Shown here: positions 15,963 to 24,278 of the stretch, one piece after another | How positions within the stretch are numbered: position 1 is the stretch's first letter | How the letters are laid out: the number at the start of each line of letters is the position of its first letter | NCBI GenBank assembly: GCA_934457095.1 | Contig: CAKSHJ010000006.1 | Span: 1-64,000, forward strand | Direction: 5' to 3' | Source: an uncultured Eubacteriales bacterium | Lineage (GTDB): Bacteria; Bacillota; Clostridia; Oscillospirales; Acutalibacteraceae | Length of the DNA: 64,000 nucleotides | Position numbers and translations under genes: made by a program | The notes under the pieces: generated by a model | Told to the model about the DNA's origin: nothing | Database searches by the model: none | Seen by the model: only the letters and a program-made list of their open reading frames with translations

Positions 15963-17006
15963 TTACAAATCGTCCACCAAAGCGGTACTTTTGGCATACG
16001 CAGTCGAACGTCCCTCAAAAAAGTCAGTTTTAATGAGATTGGCATTGCTATACTGACTGATCCAAGACATCGAATCAGGCTCCTTCTCAAACCCGGGGTA
16101 AAGAGGCTCAAAGCCAAGGTTCATGCAACGCAAATTCCCCAAATAGCGAATATAATCCGTAATCATCTGGCAATTCAAACCGGCAATCTCATCGCCAATC
16201 ACATAATGCCCCCAAGCAATCTCCTGTTCCACGCCCTCTTTTATCATCCCGCGGTACTCCTCCACCAATTCAGGCGTAAACAAATGCGGCTCCTCTTTTT
16301 TAAGTTCAAGAATAATCGAGCGAAACAGCCACAAATGGGTGTTTTCATCGCGATTGATATAGCGGATCTCCTGCACAGAGCCGGGCATTTTATGATTACG
16401 CCCCAAATTATAAAAAAACATAAACCCGGAATAAAAATAAACGCCCTCCAAAATATAATTGGCAATCATCGTCCGCACCAGCGTGCGGTCATCTTTTTTA
16501 TCCTGAAACTCATTATACAAATTACCAATAAACTCATTTCTGCGCAGCAAATGCTCATCCTGCCGCCACTGGTACAAAATCTGATTACGCTCCACCGGCG
16601 AGCAAATGGTATCCAGCATATAGCCATAGCTCTGAGAATGCACCGCCTCCTGAAAAGCCTGAATGGTCAAGCACAAATTCACCTCATTTGCGGTAATATA
16701 CTCGCCCACATTCGGCAAATTCGCCGTCTGCACGCTATCCAAAAAAATCAAAAACGACAAAATCTTATCATAAGCAGAACGCTCCGGCAAAGTCAGCTGC
16801 TTATAATTAAGCACATCCGTATTCAGATTAATTTCCTCAGGCACCCAAAAATTATTCATCGCCTGCCGGTACCAATCGCTCACCCAAGCATATTTCATAT
16901 TATTAAAATCGTTCAAATTGGTCGTGTTTCCGCCAATCATCCTGCGTTTTAAAACATCCGTATCCCCATTTGGGTTAAACAGAGGCTTTCTAATCAATTC
17001 GGCCAT
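15963..17006 (-). CDS. nrdB: Class I ribonucleotide reductase, small subunit
   Basis: A 347-residue protein with the full diiron site: Asp90 (FLIFLDS), Glu120 and His123 (QEAVHSQSY), Glu187 (ILEGVYF), Glu221 and His224 (DENTHLW). The radical Tyr is present at 127, four residues after His123, so this is a tyrosyl-radical enzyme rather than the Phe-type class Ic. No nrdI or nrdH is adjacent, which argues for class Ia-like rather than Ib. It needs oxygen to make its radical, so an anaerobe would use it in microaerobic conditions. It is 21 bases downstream of nrdA, with its own GGAAGGAG. Confidence 0.95.
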   Translation of the reverse strand: MAELIRKPLFNPNGDTDVLKRRMIGGNTTNLNDFNNMKYAWVSDWYRQAMNNFWVPEEINLNTDVLNYKQLTLPERSAYDKILSFLIFLDSVQTANLPNVGEYITANEVNLCLTIQAFQEAVHSQSYGYMLDTICSPVERNQILYQWRQDEHLLRRNEFIGNLYNEFQDKKDDRTLVRTMIANYILEGVYFYSGFMFFYNLGRNHKMPGSVQEIRYINRDENTHLWLFRSIILELKKEEPHLFTPELVEEYRGMIKEGVEQEIAWGHYVIGDEIAGLNCQMITDYIRYLGNLRCMNLGFEPLYPGFEKEPDSMSWISQYSNANLIKTDFFEGRSTAYAKSTALVDDL

Positions 17007-17027
17007 TTTTCAACTCTCCTTCCAACT

Positions 17028-19556
17028 CTACGAGGAACAAACCTCACACTCTTCCACTTCCAGCGCCTTACTCCGAAAATAATAAATCGTCTTAACCCCC
17101 TGTTCCCAAGCCAGCACATACAAATCCAAAATCTGCCGAAACGTATAATGATTCGTAATATACAAATTCAAAGACTGCGCCTGGTCAATATGCCTCTGGC
17201 GCACGCCGCCCGCCCTAACGGTCCAAGCCTGGTCAATATTATGCGCATTTTTATAGAACCAAAACGTCTCGGCAGACAAATTCGGCGCCACTCTGGGCAC
17301 AATACTGTTCTTCTTCTCCTCCAAAAAATACCGGTGCATCACAGGGTCCAACCCGGCGGTCGTCCCGGCAATAATCGAGGTCGTACTCGTCGGCGCCACC
17401 GCCATCAAATACGCATTCCGCATCCCGATTTTAGCCACCTGATTTTGCAGCTGCACCCACCGCGGCGCGGTATAATTCCGCTTCTGAAAATACGCCCCGC
17501 TTTGCCAATCAGAGCCCTCAAACACCTCATAAGCGCCCTTTTCCTTTGCAATTTCCATACTGGCCTGCACGGCAAAATAATGAATATCCTCAAACACCTT
17601 ATCGGCAAAATCAAGGTGCGCCTGAGACTCCCACGGAATCTTATGCTTTGCCAGCAAATGATGATACCCGCTCACCCCCAAGCCAATGGAGCGGTACTTA
17701 CGGTTCGTCAGCTCCGCAAACGGAAGCGGATAAAAATTCAAATCGATCACATTATCAAGCGCACGCACGGTGGTATGCACAATTTCCCTCAGTTCGTCCT
17801 CATTTTCCACATCAATATTCCCCAAAGAGAGCGAAGCCAAATTACACACCACAAACTCACCGGGCCTTGCGGTATTGACCACCACCGTTTCGCCGTCCAC
17901 AATTTTAGTCTCACAACACACCGTCTCAATCGCGCCCATATTCTGCGCAATTTCGGTACACAAATTAGAGCAATAAATCATCCCGGCATGACCATTGGGA
18001 TTCATCCGATTGACATGGTCGCGATTAAACGTAAACGGCGTCCCGGTCTCCACCGCAGACTTAATAATCAGGCGAATCAAATCCTTAATCGGAATGGTTC
18101 TTTTCGAGATACGATGGTCGGCCACGCAATCCAAATAACGTTTCTCCCACTCATCACCAAAAAAGTCCTCCAGGGCATAGCCCTTCACCGAGAGGATCTC
18201 ATGCGGACACATCAAATACCAGTCCCGGTCGATCTGGTCTCTGGCCATTTTCCAAAACAAATCGGGGTAACAAATCGCCGGAAACACATCATGCGCCTTC
18301 ATACGGTCATCACCGTTATTGGTACGCAGCTGCAAAAATTCGGGAATATCCTTGTGCCAAGCGTCCAAATAAACGGCAACCGCGCCCTGCCGCACACCAA
18401 GCTGGTCCACAGCAACGGCGGTATCATTAGCAAGTTTAATCCAGCGAATCACGCCGCCTGCCGCGCCCTGAAAGCCGCGAATCGGAGAACCTGCAGCGCG
18501 CACCTTCCCAAAATACATGCCCATCCCGCCGCCAAATTTCGAAACCTGCGCAAAATTGGTAATACTACGGTAAATCCCGGTCAAAGAGTCGGGCACGGTA
18601 TCCACAAAGCAACTGGAAAGCTGATGAAAAGGCTTTCTGGCATTCGAGAGCGTGGGCGTGGCCATCGTGACCTGCAATTTACTGAGCATATCATAAAAGC
18701 GGCGCACCCAGCGGGAACGCTCTTTGGTCTCGCGCAAAGCAAGATGCATCGCAATGCCCATAAACATCTCCTGCGGCGATTCAAAAGGAACCAACTGATG
18801 CGTATGAATGACATAGCGTTTGAGCAGCAGGTCCAGACTACTGTAAGTAAACAAATGATTGCGCTCAGGAACCAACCAAGAGGCAAACTCATCAATTTCG
18901 GCCTTGGAATAGGCCTGCAAAATATACTTTCCGTATAAATTCTGGTCGGTCAAAAAGCAAATCTTATCATAAAAACTAACAATCTGCCGCTTGTCCAACT
19001 CGGCCTGCAAATTTAGCTCAAAGCGCAGCATCAAAAGCCTTGCAGCAATATACTCCCACTTCGGCGCCTCCTGAGAGGTCAACTCAACCGCCGCCTTCAC
19101 CAGCATAGAGAGCTTTTCATTTTCAGACATCTGCTCCTTCTGAAAAGAAAAAAACTTATGGTATAACAAATCCAAATGGTAGCGGTCGTCAACATAATCG
19201 CGCTGAATGCCCTTAAGCGCCTCACCAACGCGCGGGTTCTCAAACAAAGCCGAAATATTCTGCCGCGCGGCACGTTTTTTGGCCTGCGCGTCGCGGTACA
19301 AAATAAAACTTTTCACTTCATTATAAAAATTGCGGGCCACCAGCGTCTGCTCCACCACATCCTGAATCGTTTCCACCTGCAAAGGGGAATGATTTTGCGT
19401 CAAAACAACCAAACGATTGCACACATCATTCGTAATTTCATCCAAAGCAAGTGCGTCAATTGGACTATCAATACTATCAAAAGCGGCAGCAATGGCGGCC
19501 TTAATTTTATCATTTTGGAACAGCTCCATCCGCCCGTCCCGTTTCATAATTTCCAT
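17028..19556 (-). CDS. nrdA: Class I ribonucleoside-diphosphate reductase, large subunit
   Basis: An 842-residue protein with an N-terminal ATP-cone (begins MEIMKRDGRMELFQ), then the ten-stranded barrel. Active-site Cys are visible in QLSSCFVDT, SNLCTEIAQN and FVVCNLAS. The radical-transfer Tyr pair region is AYLMAVAPTSTTSI, and the mobile C-terminal pair is Cys837/Cys840 (ECEVCSS). It reduces ribonucleoside diphosphates to deoxy forms. The start is behind AAGGAG. The promoter 40 bases upstream is overlapped by an NrdR operator pair, so the operon should be shut down when dATP and ATP load NrdR. Confidence 0.96.
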   Translation of the reverse strand: MEIMKRDGRMELFQNDKIKAAIAAAFDSIDSPIDALALDEITNDVCNRLVVLTQNHSPLQVETIQDVVEQTLVARNFYNEVKSFILYRDAQAKKRAARQNISALFENPRVGEALKGIQRDYVDDRYHLDLLYHKFFSFQKEQMSENEKLSMLVKAAVELTSQEAPKWEYIAARLLMLRFELNLQAELDKRQIVSFYDKICFLTDQNLYGKYILQAYSKAEIDEFASWLVPERNHLFTYSSLDLLLKRYVIHTHQLVPFESPQEMFMGIAMHLALRETKERSRWVRRFYDMLSKLQVTMATPTLSNARKPFHQLSSCFVDTVPDSLTGIYRSITNFAQVSKFGGGMGMYFGKVRAAGSPIRGFQGAAGGVIRWIKLANDTAVAVDQLGVRQGAVAVYLDAWHKDIPEFLQLRTNNGDDRMKAHDVFPAICYPDLFWKMARDQIDRDWYLMCPHEILSVKGYALEDFFGDEWEKRYLDCVADHRISKRTIPIKDLIRLIIKSAVETGTPFTFNRDHVNRMNPNGHAGMIYCSNLCTEIAQNMGAIETVCCETKIVDGETVVVNTARPGEFVVCNLASLSLGNIDVENEDELREIVHTTVRALDNVIDLNFYPLPFAELTNRKYRSIGLGVSGYHHLLAKHKIPWESQAHLDFADKVFEDIHYFAVQASMEIAKEKGAYEVFEGSDWQSGAYFQKRNYTAPRWVQLQNQVAKIGMRNAYLMAVAPTSTTSIIAGTTAGLDPVMHRYFLEEKKNSIVPRVAPNLSAETFWFYKNAHNIDQAWTVRAGGVRQRHIDQAQSLNLYITNHYTFRQILDLYVLAWEQGVKTIYYFRSKALEVEECEVCSS

Positions 19557-19597
19557 AGGTGCGCTCCTTAATCCATCACAAAATTGAGTCTAATCCT

Positions 19598-19625
19598 ATT
19601 ATACGCAGTCCCGGAAAAAAATCAA
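19598..19625 (-). promoter_or_regulatory. Promoter of nrdAB
   Basis: On the minus strand TTGATT (19625-19620) and TATAAT (19603-19598) are spaced by 16 bases. Transcription would start near 19591, giving a leader of about 35 bases. Confidence 0.75.
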
Positions 19626-19668
19626 TATATATAGTGTACAAAAAAAGCACACAACATAAATCTTGTAT
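19622..19668. promoter_or_regulatory. Paired NrdR boxes upstream of nrdA
   Basis: The 16-base site at 19622-19637 (TCAATATATATAGTGT) matches the NrdR consensus acaCwAtATaTwGtgt at 14 of 16 positions and overlaps the -35 element. A second site at 19653-19668 (AACATAAATCTTGTAT) matches at 11 of 16. Their centres are 31 bases apart, the spacing of known NrdR box pairs, so both lie on the same face of the helix. Confidence 0.75.
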
Positions 19669-19683
19669 ATACAAAATGCAAAG

Positions 19684-19720
19684 AAAACAAAAACAGAGCC
19701 GGAAGGTGGCCCTGTTTTTG
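19684..19720. terminator. Terminator after the rubrerythrin gene
   Basis: CAAAAACAGAGCC (19688-19700) pairs with GGCCCTGTTTTTG (19708-19720) apart from one A-C mismatch, giving A/T tracts on both sides. It ends the perR-rubrerythrin transcript on the minus strand before the nrdA promoter. Confidence 0.8.
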
Positions 19721-19764
19721 TTCAAAATATGAAAACTTTCAGTGGAAAAAAGTCGTAAGCAAAA

Positions 19765-20310
19765 TTAAAAATATCTCTTCAAAAGTCCGGCAAACCCGGC
19801 ACCGTGCCTTGCCTCATCTTTCGCCATCTCATGCACGGTATCATGAATCGCGTCATAATTGAGTTGTTTGGCGCGTTTAGCAATTTCAAACTTACCCTCG
19901 CAAGCGCCGGCCTCGGCAGCAGCGCGCAACTCCAAATTCTTCTTTGTAGAAGTCGTAACCACCTCACCAAGCAACTCAGCAAATTTTGCAGCATGCTCAG
20001 CCTCTTCAAAAGCATATTTCTTAAAAGCCTCAGCAATTTCCGGGTAACCCTCGCGGTCAGCCTGCCGGCTCATCGCCAAATACATACCAACCTCACAGCA
20101 TTCGCCGTTAAAATGAGCCACCAATTCCTCATAAACATCCTTTTCAATTTTATCGGCAGCGCCCACGCCAATCACATGCTCGGTCGCAAAGCCGGAATCA
20201 TCCGTTTTCTCATAAAACTTATCCTTTGCGGCCTTACAAATGGGGCAGGAATCCGGAGCCTCATCACCAATATGTACAAATCCGCAAACACTACATACAT
20301 ACTTTTTCAT
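19765..20310 (-). CDS. Reverse rubrerythrin (rubredoxin domain first)
   Basis: A 181-residue protein from the ATG at 20310 behind GGAGG. A rubredoxin-like domain comes first, with Cys6, Cys9, Cys22 and Cys25 in YVCSVCGF and SCPICKA. The four-helix diiron domain follows with EEAEHAAKF and DEARHGAG. In ordinary rubrerythrin the order is the opposite; this order is that of the reverse rubrerythrins of Clostridium, which reduce hydrogen peroxide and oxygen. The gene lies 54 bases downstream of perR and is very likely in its operon, so it should be induced by peroxide. Confidence 0.93.
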   Translation of the reverse strand: MKKYVCSVCGFVHIGDEAPDSCPICKAAKDKFYEKTDDSGFATEHVIGVGAADKIEKDVYEELVAHFNGECCEVGMYLAMSRQADREGYPEIAEAFKKYAFEEAEHAAKFAELLGEVVTTSTKKNLELRAAAEAGACEGKFEIAKRAKQLNYDAIHDTVHEMAKDEARHGAGFAGLLKRYF

Positions 20311-20364
20311 TAACAAAACCTCCAAAATACAATACATACATTCATAAAAGTTAGTGCAAAACGC

Positions 20365-20751
20365 CTAACAAGCACACCGATTACAATAACCATAAAAGAT
20401 TAACCGCTGTTCCAGCACATCAAAATTATACAAATTTTTCAGCAATTTAACAGCGTCGGCATTTTCAAAAGAATTATCAATATCGACCACATTCCCGCAG
20501 CGCTTACAAATAAAATGCGCATGCGGAGCAATATTCCCATCAAAATGTTCCTGCCCGTTAACGGTGCCAATACTTAAAATCAGCCCCTGCTGCTTAAAGC
20601 GAGCCAAATTCCGATAAACGGTACCAAGGCTCAAATCAGGAAAGGAATCCTTGAGAGAGTGGTAAACCCAATCGGCGGTCGGGTGAGAATTTGTAGACTG
20701 CAGAGCCTGCAAAATGGCTTGGCGTTTGCGACTGAAATTTTGCTTTTGCAA
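20365..20751 (-). CDS. perR: Fur-family peroxide sensor PerR
   Basis: A Fur-family regulator of about 128 residues. The winged-helix domain contains HPTADWVYHSL and DLSLGTVYRNLARF. The metal site contains EHFDGNIAPHAHFICKRC and the structural zinc pairs CKRC and CNRC. The spacing of these His and Asp residues is that of PerR rather than Fur or Zur. No ATG is available; TTG at 20751 lies best behind GGTGGG, while GTG at 20760 directly abuts it. A Per box lies at its transcription start, implying self-repression, and its neighbour rubrerythrin is a classical PerR target. Confidence 0.88.
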   Translation of the reverse strand: MQKQNFSRKRQAILQALQSTNSHPTADWVYHSLKDSFPDLSLGTVYRNLARFKQQGLILSIGTVNGQEHFDGNIAPHAHFICKRCGNVVDIDNSFENADAVKLLKNLYNFDVLEQRLIFYGYCNRCAC

Positions 20752-20775
20752 CCAAACCACCCACCAAGAAAATAG

Positions 20776-20790
20776 TAATAATTCTTATTA
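20776..20790. promoter_or_regulatory. Per box (PerR operator)
   Basis: The 15-base sequence TAATAATTCTTATTA is an inverted repeat of 7-1-7 form and matches the Bacillus Per box TTATAATnATTATAA at 11 of 14 defined positions. It covers the expected transcription start of perR. Confidence 0.7.
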
Positions 20791-20795
20791 TGGCA

Positions 20796-20824
20796 ATTAT
20801 AGCACGGAAAATAGAATTTGTAAA
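20796..20824 (-). promoter_or_regulatory. Promoter of perR-rubrerythrin
   Basis: On the minus strand TTTACA (20824-20819) and TATAAT (20801-20796) are spaced by 17 bases. The start would be near 20789, within the Per box. Confidence 0.78.
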
Positions 20825-20885
20825 GCCTTTTTTCAAATTTTCTTTTAAAATATTTCCCGGAAAATAGACTTTTCAAAGGAACAAA

Positions 20886-20901
20886 TGTTTCACGTGAAAC
20901 A
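20886..20901. other. parS: parS site (ParB/Spo0J binding site)
   Basis: TGTTTCACGTGAAACA is a perfect 16-base palindrome and an exact match to the Bacillus consensus TGTTNCACGTGAAACA. It lies in the short gap between mrp and perR. ParB loads here, spreads and recruits SMC for chromosome segregation. Such sites cluster in the origin-proximal part of the chromosome, so this window is probably on that side. Confidence 0.92.
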
Positions 20902-20903
20902 TT

Positions 20904-21731
20904 TTACGGCAAATTTTCCAACACCACAGCAGCGTTTTCCAGCCAATTTTCCTGCACCAATTCTACTTGCCCGTTGTCGCACAACCGCGCAATTTCAGGG
21001 TCGATCGGCAATTTTGCCAGCACCTCCAGCCCATGCTTTTCCGCAATTTCCTGCACATGGCTCTCCCCGAATATCGGTATTTTTTTGTCGCAATCCGGGC
21101 ACTGCAAATAGCTCATGTTTTCTATAAGGCCCAAAATCGGTACCCGCATCATATTTGCCATATTCACCGCTTTTTCCACAATCATGGAAACCAATTCCTG
21201 CGGCGAGGTGACGATGAAAATGCCCGAAAGCGGCAGAGATTGGAATACCGTTAACGGTACGTCTCCTGTGCCCGGCGGCATATCTACAAACATGTAGTCT
21301 ACCTCGCCCCAAATGACTTCGCTCCAGAATTGCTTGACTGTTCCCGCGATAATTGGGCCTCTCCAAACGACCGGTGCGCTTGGGTCTTTGAGCAGTAAAT
21401 TAACCGACATGACCTGTATGTTTTGTTGGCTTTTGCGCGGGTACATGCCCTGCTCGTTGCCTTGCGCCTGACCGCTGATGCCGAATACTTTCGGGATTGA
21501 CGGCCCTGTAACGTCGGCGTCCAGAATTGCGGTTTTGTGGCCGCGGCGGTTCATGTTTACGGCCAGCAGCGACGTTACCAGCGATTTGCCTACTCCGCCT
21601 TTGCCGCTGACGATTGCGATGACCTTTTTTACTCGGCTTTGCGCATGGCTTTTTGCTCGCTCCGGCGTTTTTCTTTCTCCGCAGTCTACTCCGCAGGAGC
21701 CGCAGTCGTGGTTACAATTTGCGCTCATCAT
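20904..21731 (-). CDS. mrp: Mrp/ApbC/NBP35-type P-loop Fe-S carrier ATPase
   Basis: This 275-residue protein has the deviant Walker A loop SGKGGVGKS at 42-50, DADVTGPSIPK, DMPPGTGD and a CPDC pair near 220, all typical of Mrp. The N-terminus carries four Cys (6, 10, 13 and 17) in a CxxxCxxCxxxC pattern as in eukaryotic Nbp35, which may hold a cluster. It moves Fe-S clusters to target proteins. AAGGAGATG precedes two adjacent ATGs. The base composition of the plus strand changes from A/C-rich to G/T-rich inside this gene, at about 21.15-21.25 kb. Confidence 0.93.
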   Translation of the reverse strand: MMSANCNHDCGSCGVDCGERKTPERAKSHAQSRVKKVIAIVSGKGGVGKSLVTSLLAVNMNRRGHKTAILDADVTGPSIPKVFGISGQAQGNEQGMYPRKSQQNIQVMSVNLLLKDPSAPVVWRGPIIAGTVKQFWSEVIWGEVDYMFVDMPPGTGDVPLTVFQSLPLSGIFIVTSPQELVSMIVEKAVNMANMMRVPILGLIENMSYLQCPDCDKKIPIFGESHVQEIAEKHGLEVLAKLPIDPEIARLCDNGQVELVQENWLENAAVVLENLP

Positions 21732-21808
21732 TCATTCATCTCCTTATTGTATACTATTTTAGTATACTTATAGCATACAATACCTTTCCCCCGCTGTCAA
21801 TGCCCTGC

Positions 21809-22762
21809 CTAAAATTCCCGCTTGAGGCTGCGTAAAAATAAGTTCGACAGCACGCGTTCCGGCTCCTTTTTTTCGTATATGATGTCGTACACCGCTTGGC
21901 AGATCGGCAGTTCGACTCTGTGTTTTTCCGATAGTCTTCGCAGGGCTTTTACCGTTGCGACGCCCTCTGCCAGCTCGCCGTAGGGCTTGTTTTGGACCAG
22001 CAGTTCTCCGAATTTGCGGTTGTGGCTGAATTCTGAGAATACCGTTGCCTGGTAGTCTCCTAAGTGCGAGAGTCCGTATGCCGTTATCTCTTTGCCGCCC
22101 ATTGCCGCAATCAGGCGGCCGATTTCTCTGGTTCCTCGCGACATCAGCGCTCCCTTTAGTGCGGTTTTTTCGACTCCGTCCAGCATGCCGGCGGCGATTC
22201 CGATGACGTTTTTTGCTGCGGCGCCGATTTCGTTGCCTAATAGATCGTCTCCGTAATAAAAGCGGATCAGCGGGGAGGTGAATGCTTCTACTAAGCGCTC
22301 TTTTACCGCTTTTTCCGCGCTGTCTATGACCATGCAGTTCGGGACTCCTTTGGTGAAGTCTTGTACGTGGCCCGGCCCGACCCAGATCGCCGTGGCGATT
22401 TTACTGTATTCTGCTGCGATTTGTGTTAGGCGTTTGCCGCTTTCTGCTTCGATACCTTTCATGCATAAAACCAATTTTTTGCCGGTTAACTCGTGTTGCG
22501 CCGCTTGCTGCATGAAGCTGCGGAAATTTTGCGCCGAGATGGATACGACCAGAATCTCCGCTTGTTGCAGCGCGGCGGAGAGGTCGTCTGTTAGCTTGAC
22601 GCGCTGCGGGAGGGTGAGCAGCCCGTTGCTTCGCGTTTTTGAAAATTGCGCCAGATGATGGGAGCCTTTTCTTCCGTACAGCGTGACCTTGTGCGAGATT
22701 TTGTTTAGGTACCATGCGATGAAACTGCCCCATCTTCCGCAGCCGATGACCGAAATGTTCAT
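21809..22762 (-). CDS. gpsA: NAD(P)H-dependent glycerol-3-phosphate dehydrogenase
   Basis: A 317-residue protein with an N-terminal Rossmann fold (VIGCGRWGSFIAWYL), MKGIEAES, the catalytic Lys region NVIGIAAGMLDG, and a C-terminal RGTREIGRLIAAMGG then HLGDY and HNRKFG motifs. It makes sn-glycerol 3-phosphate for membrane lipids. The GLGDL-type motif is HLGDY here, so it is somewhat diverged from the textbook form, but length and order are normal. AGGAGG precedes the ATG. Its codons favour C at the third position, unlike genes to the left. Confidence 0.9.
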   Translation of the reverse strand: MNISVIGCGRWGSFIAWYLNKISHKVTLYGRKGSHHLAQFSKTRSNGLLTLPQRVKLTDDLSAALQQAEILVVSISAQNFRSFMQQAAQHELTGKKLVLCMKGIEAESGKRLTQIAAEYSKIATAIWVGPGHVQDFTKGVPNCMVIDSAEKAVKERLVEAFTSPLIRFYYGDDLLGNEIGAAAKNVIGIAAGMLDGVEKTALKGALMSRGTREIGRLIAAMGGKEITAYGLSHLGDYQATVFSEFSHNRKFGELLVQNKPYGELAEGVATVKALRRLSEKHRVELPICQAVYDIIYEKKEPERVLSNLFLRSLKREF

Positions 22763-22796
22763 GGCTGTTTTCCTCCTTTCTTTGATACAAAATGTT

Positions 22797-24278
22797 TTAT
22801 GTTTCGATGTTTAATTCAAACCAAAAGGTGCTGCCTTTTCCTACTTGACTGATGACGCCGTAGGTAGCGTGCGGGTGCATGTCTAAAATCGTTTTGACGA
22901 TGTGCAGGCCCAGTCCTGTGCCGACTGCTGACCGTTTGTGCTGTTTGTCTGCTTTGTAGTAACGGTTCCAGATGTCTGCAAGTTTGCTCTCTTCGATGCC
23001 TTCGCCAGTGTCGGTTACTCCGATGCGCACGCGTGCCGGTTTGCCGTTTTCCGGCGGTTGGACGCGCTGCCGGAGAACTACCGTTTTGTCTTCTCCGATG
23101 TAGGTCAGCGCGTTGTTGATCAGGTTGTATACCACTTGCGAAAGGCGCAGGGCGTCTCCGCAGACGAAGACGTTTTGTTCTGCGTGGAATATAATCTGAT
23201 ATTCGCTTAGTTTGGAGTAGCGCGTTAGGATTTGCCGGATGCTCTCTGTTAAATTGAATACCTCGGCGTGGAAGGACAGCGTGCCCGATTGTAATTGCGA
23301 GATGTCTAATACGTCGTTGACCAGCGTGGTTAAATGTTTGGCTTCGTCGATGATGATTTGTACGTTTTCCGGCGTGTTTTCTCCCGGGATGTCTCTCATG
23401 ACTTCCGCGTATCCGGTTATCATCGTCAGCGGCGTGCGCAGGTCGTGCGAGATGTTGGCGATTAGCTCGTGCTGCAGGACTTCGACTTTTGACAGTTCTT
23501 TGGCTGCGTAGTTGAGCGTTAAGGCCAGTTCTCCGATTTCTCGGTAGCTGTTTACCGAGAAATCTACGTCGTAATGCCCTTGTGCCAGCGTTTTGGCCGA
23601 GGCGTTGATTTTGACGATGGGCGCGGCTAAGTTTTTGGCCAGTAATAACGCCATGAAAATTGCTACTGCGAATAAAATGACTGTGATCCAAATGAGTTGA
23701 ACTTTGAGCGTTTGGACTGTGGAGATGACCGGCGAGATGGATGTGTTGAGCAGAATCAGCAGGCTTTGGCCGGCTTTTGTTTTGGCGATTTTGCTGTAAA
23801 TGACGCTTTCTATGCGGTTGGGGTCGTCTTTTTCTCCCAGTAAAAATTGGCTTTTGCGCTCGTTTAAAAATTTGCCCTCGGCAAAGGTGCCTCCGTTTGC
23901 TTGCGTTACCGCGTAGGCGTTTGACAGCTGGTAGGAGCCCATTCCGTGTATCAGGCAGTTGGGCAGTACGTCGATGGCGTATAGGATTTCGCCGTTTTCG
24001 TTGCTGATGGTGATGCAGATTTGCTTGGTGTTTGCTATGGTTTTTAGGGTGTTTGTCAGTTCTTCGGAGTCGATTTGTCCGCTGATTTCTTCCAGTGCGT
24101 GCTTGATGTCGTTCATTTTTATGGAGCGGTAAAAGGTGTTGAGCATGCCGATTTGGAATACCCATAACAGACTTAGTACAATTGCCATGAACGCGATGAA
24201 CATGGCAAAGATTTTCCAGAAAACACTGACGCGCTGCCGCTGTTTTCCCCATTTTTCCAGCGTTTTATTCCATTTCAA
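22797..24278 (-). CDS. Sensor histidine kinase
   Basis: A 493-residue membrane kinase. Spans at about residues 22-44 and 195-214 flank a sensor domain of about 150 residues outside the cell. A HAMP linker (215-268) is followed by the dimerisation helix with the phospho-acceptor His278 in IANISHDLRTPL, then the ATPase domain with NLINNALTYI, DTGEGIEE and GTGLGLHIV. It overlaps the regulator gene by 14 bases, so the two are a pair. Layout resembles PhoR/ResE-type kinases; the signal is not evident. Its start has only a weak ribosome site, as expected for coupled translation. Confidence 0.93.
   Translation of the reverse strand: MKWNKTLEKWGKQRQRVSVFWKIFAMFIAFMAIVLSLLWVFQIGMLNTFYRSIKMNDIKHALEEISGQIDSEELTNTLKTIANTKQICITISNENGEILYAIDVLPNCLIHGMGSYQLSNAYAVTQANGGTFAEGKFLNERKSQFLLGEKDDPNRIESVIYSKIAKTKAGQSLLILLNTSISPVISTVQTLKVQLIWITVILFAVAIFMALLLAKNLAAPIVKINASAKTLAQGHYDVDFSVNSYREIGELALTLNYAAKELSKVEVLQHELIANISHDLRTPLTMITGYAEVMRDIPGENTPENVQIIIDEAKHLTTLVNDVLDISQLQSGTLSFHAEVFNLTESIRQILTRYSKLSEYQIIFHAEQNVFVCGDALRLSQVVYNLINNALTYIGEDKTVVLRQRVQPPENGKPARVRIGVTDTGEGIEESKLADIWNRYYKADKQHKRSAVGTGLGLHIVKTILDMHPHATYGVISQVGKGSTFWFELNIET

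Noticed and set aside
17148..18938. Open frame of 596 codons antisense to nrdA
   Set aside because: nrdA is complete and certain. The antisense product is rich in His, Arg and Ile without motifs or a ribosome site.
20886..21250. Replication origin at the skew switch
   Set aside because: The C-to-G change and parS fit an origin, but dnaA, dnaN and DnaA-box clusters are missing, genes on the right stay on the minus strand, and the skew reverts after 5 kb.
22816..24252. Long open frame (478 codons) on the minus strand inside the histidine kinase gene
   Set aside because: It lies within the kinase gene in another frame. Its translation is Arg/His/Pro-rich without domains. It results from the skewed base composition of the segment.
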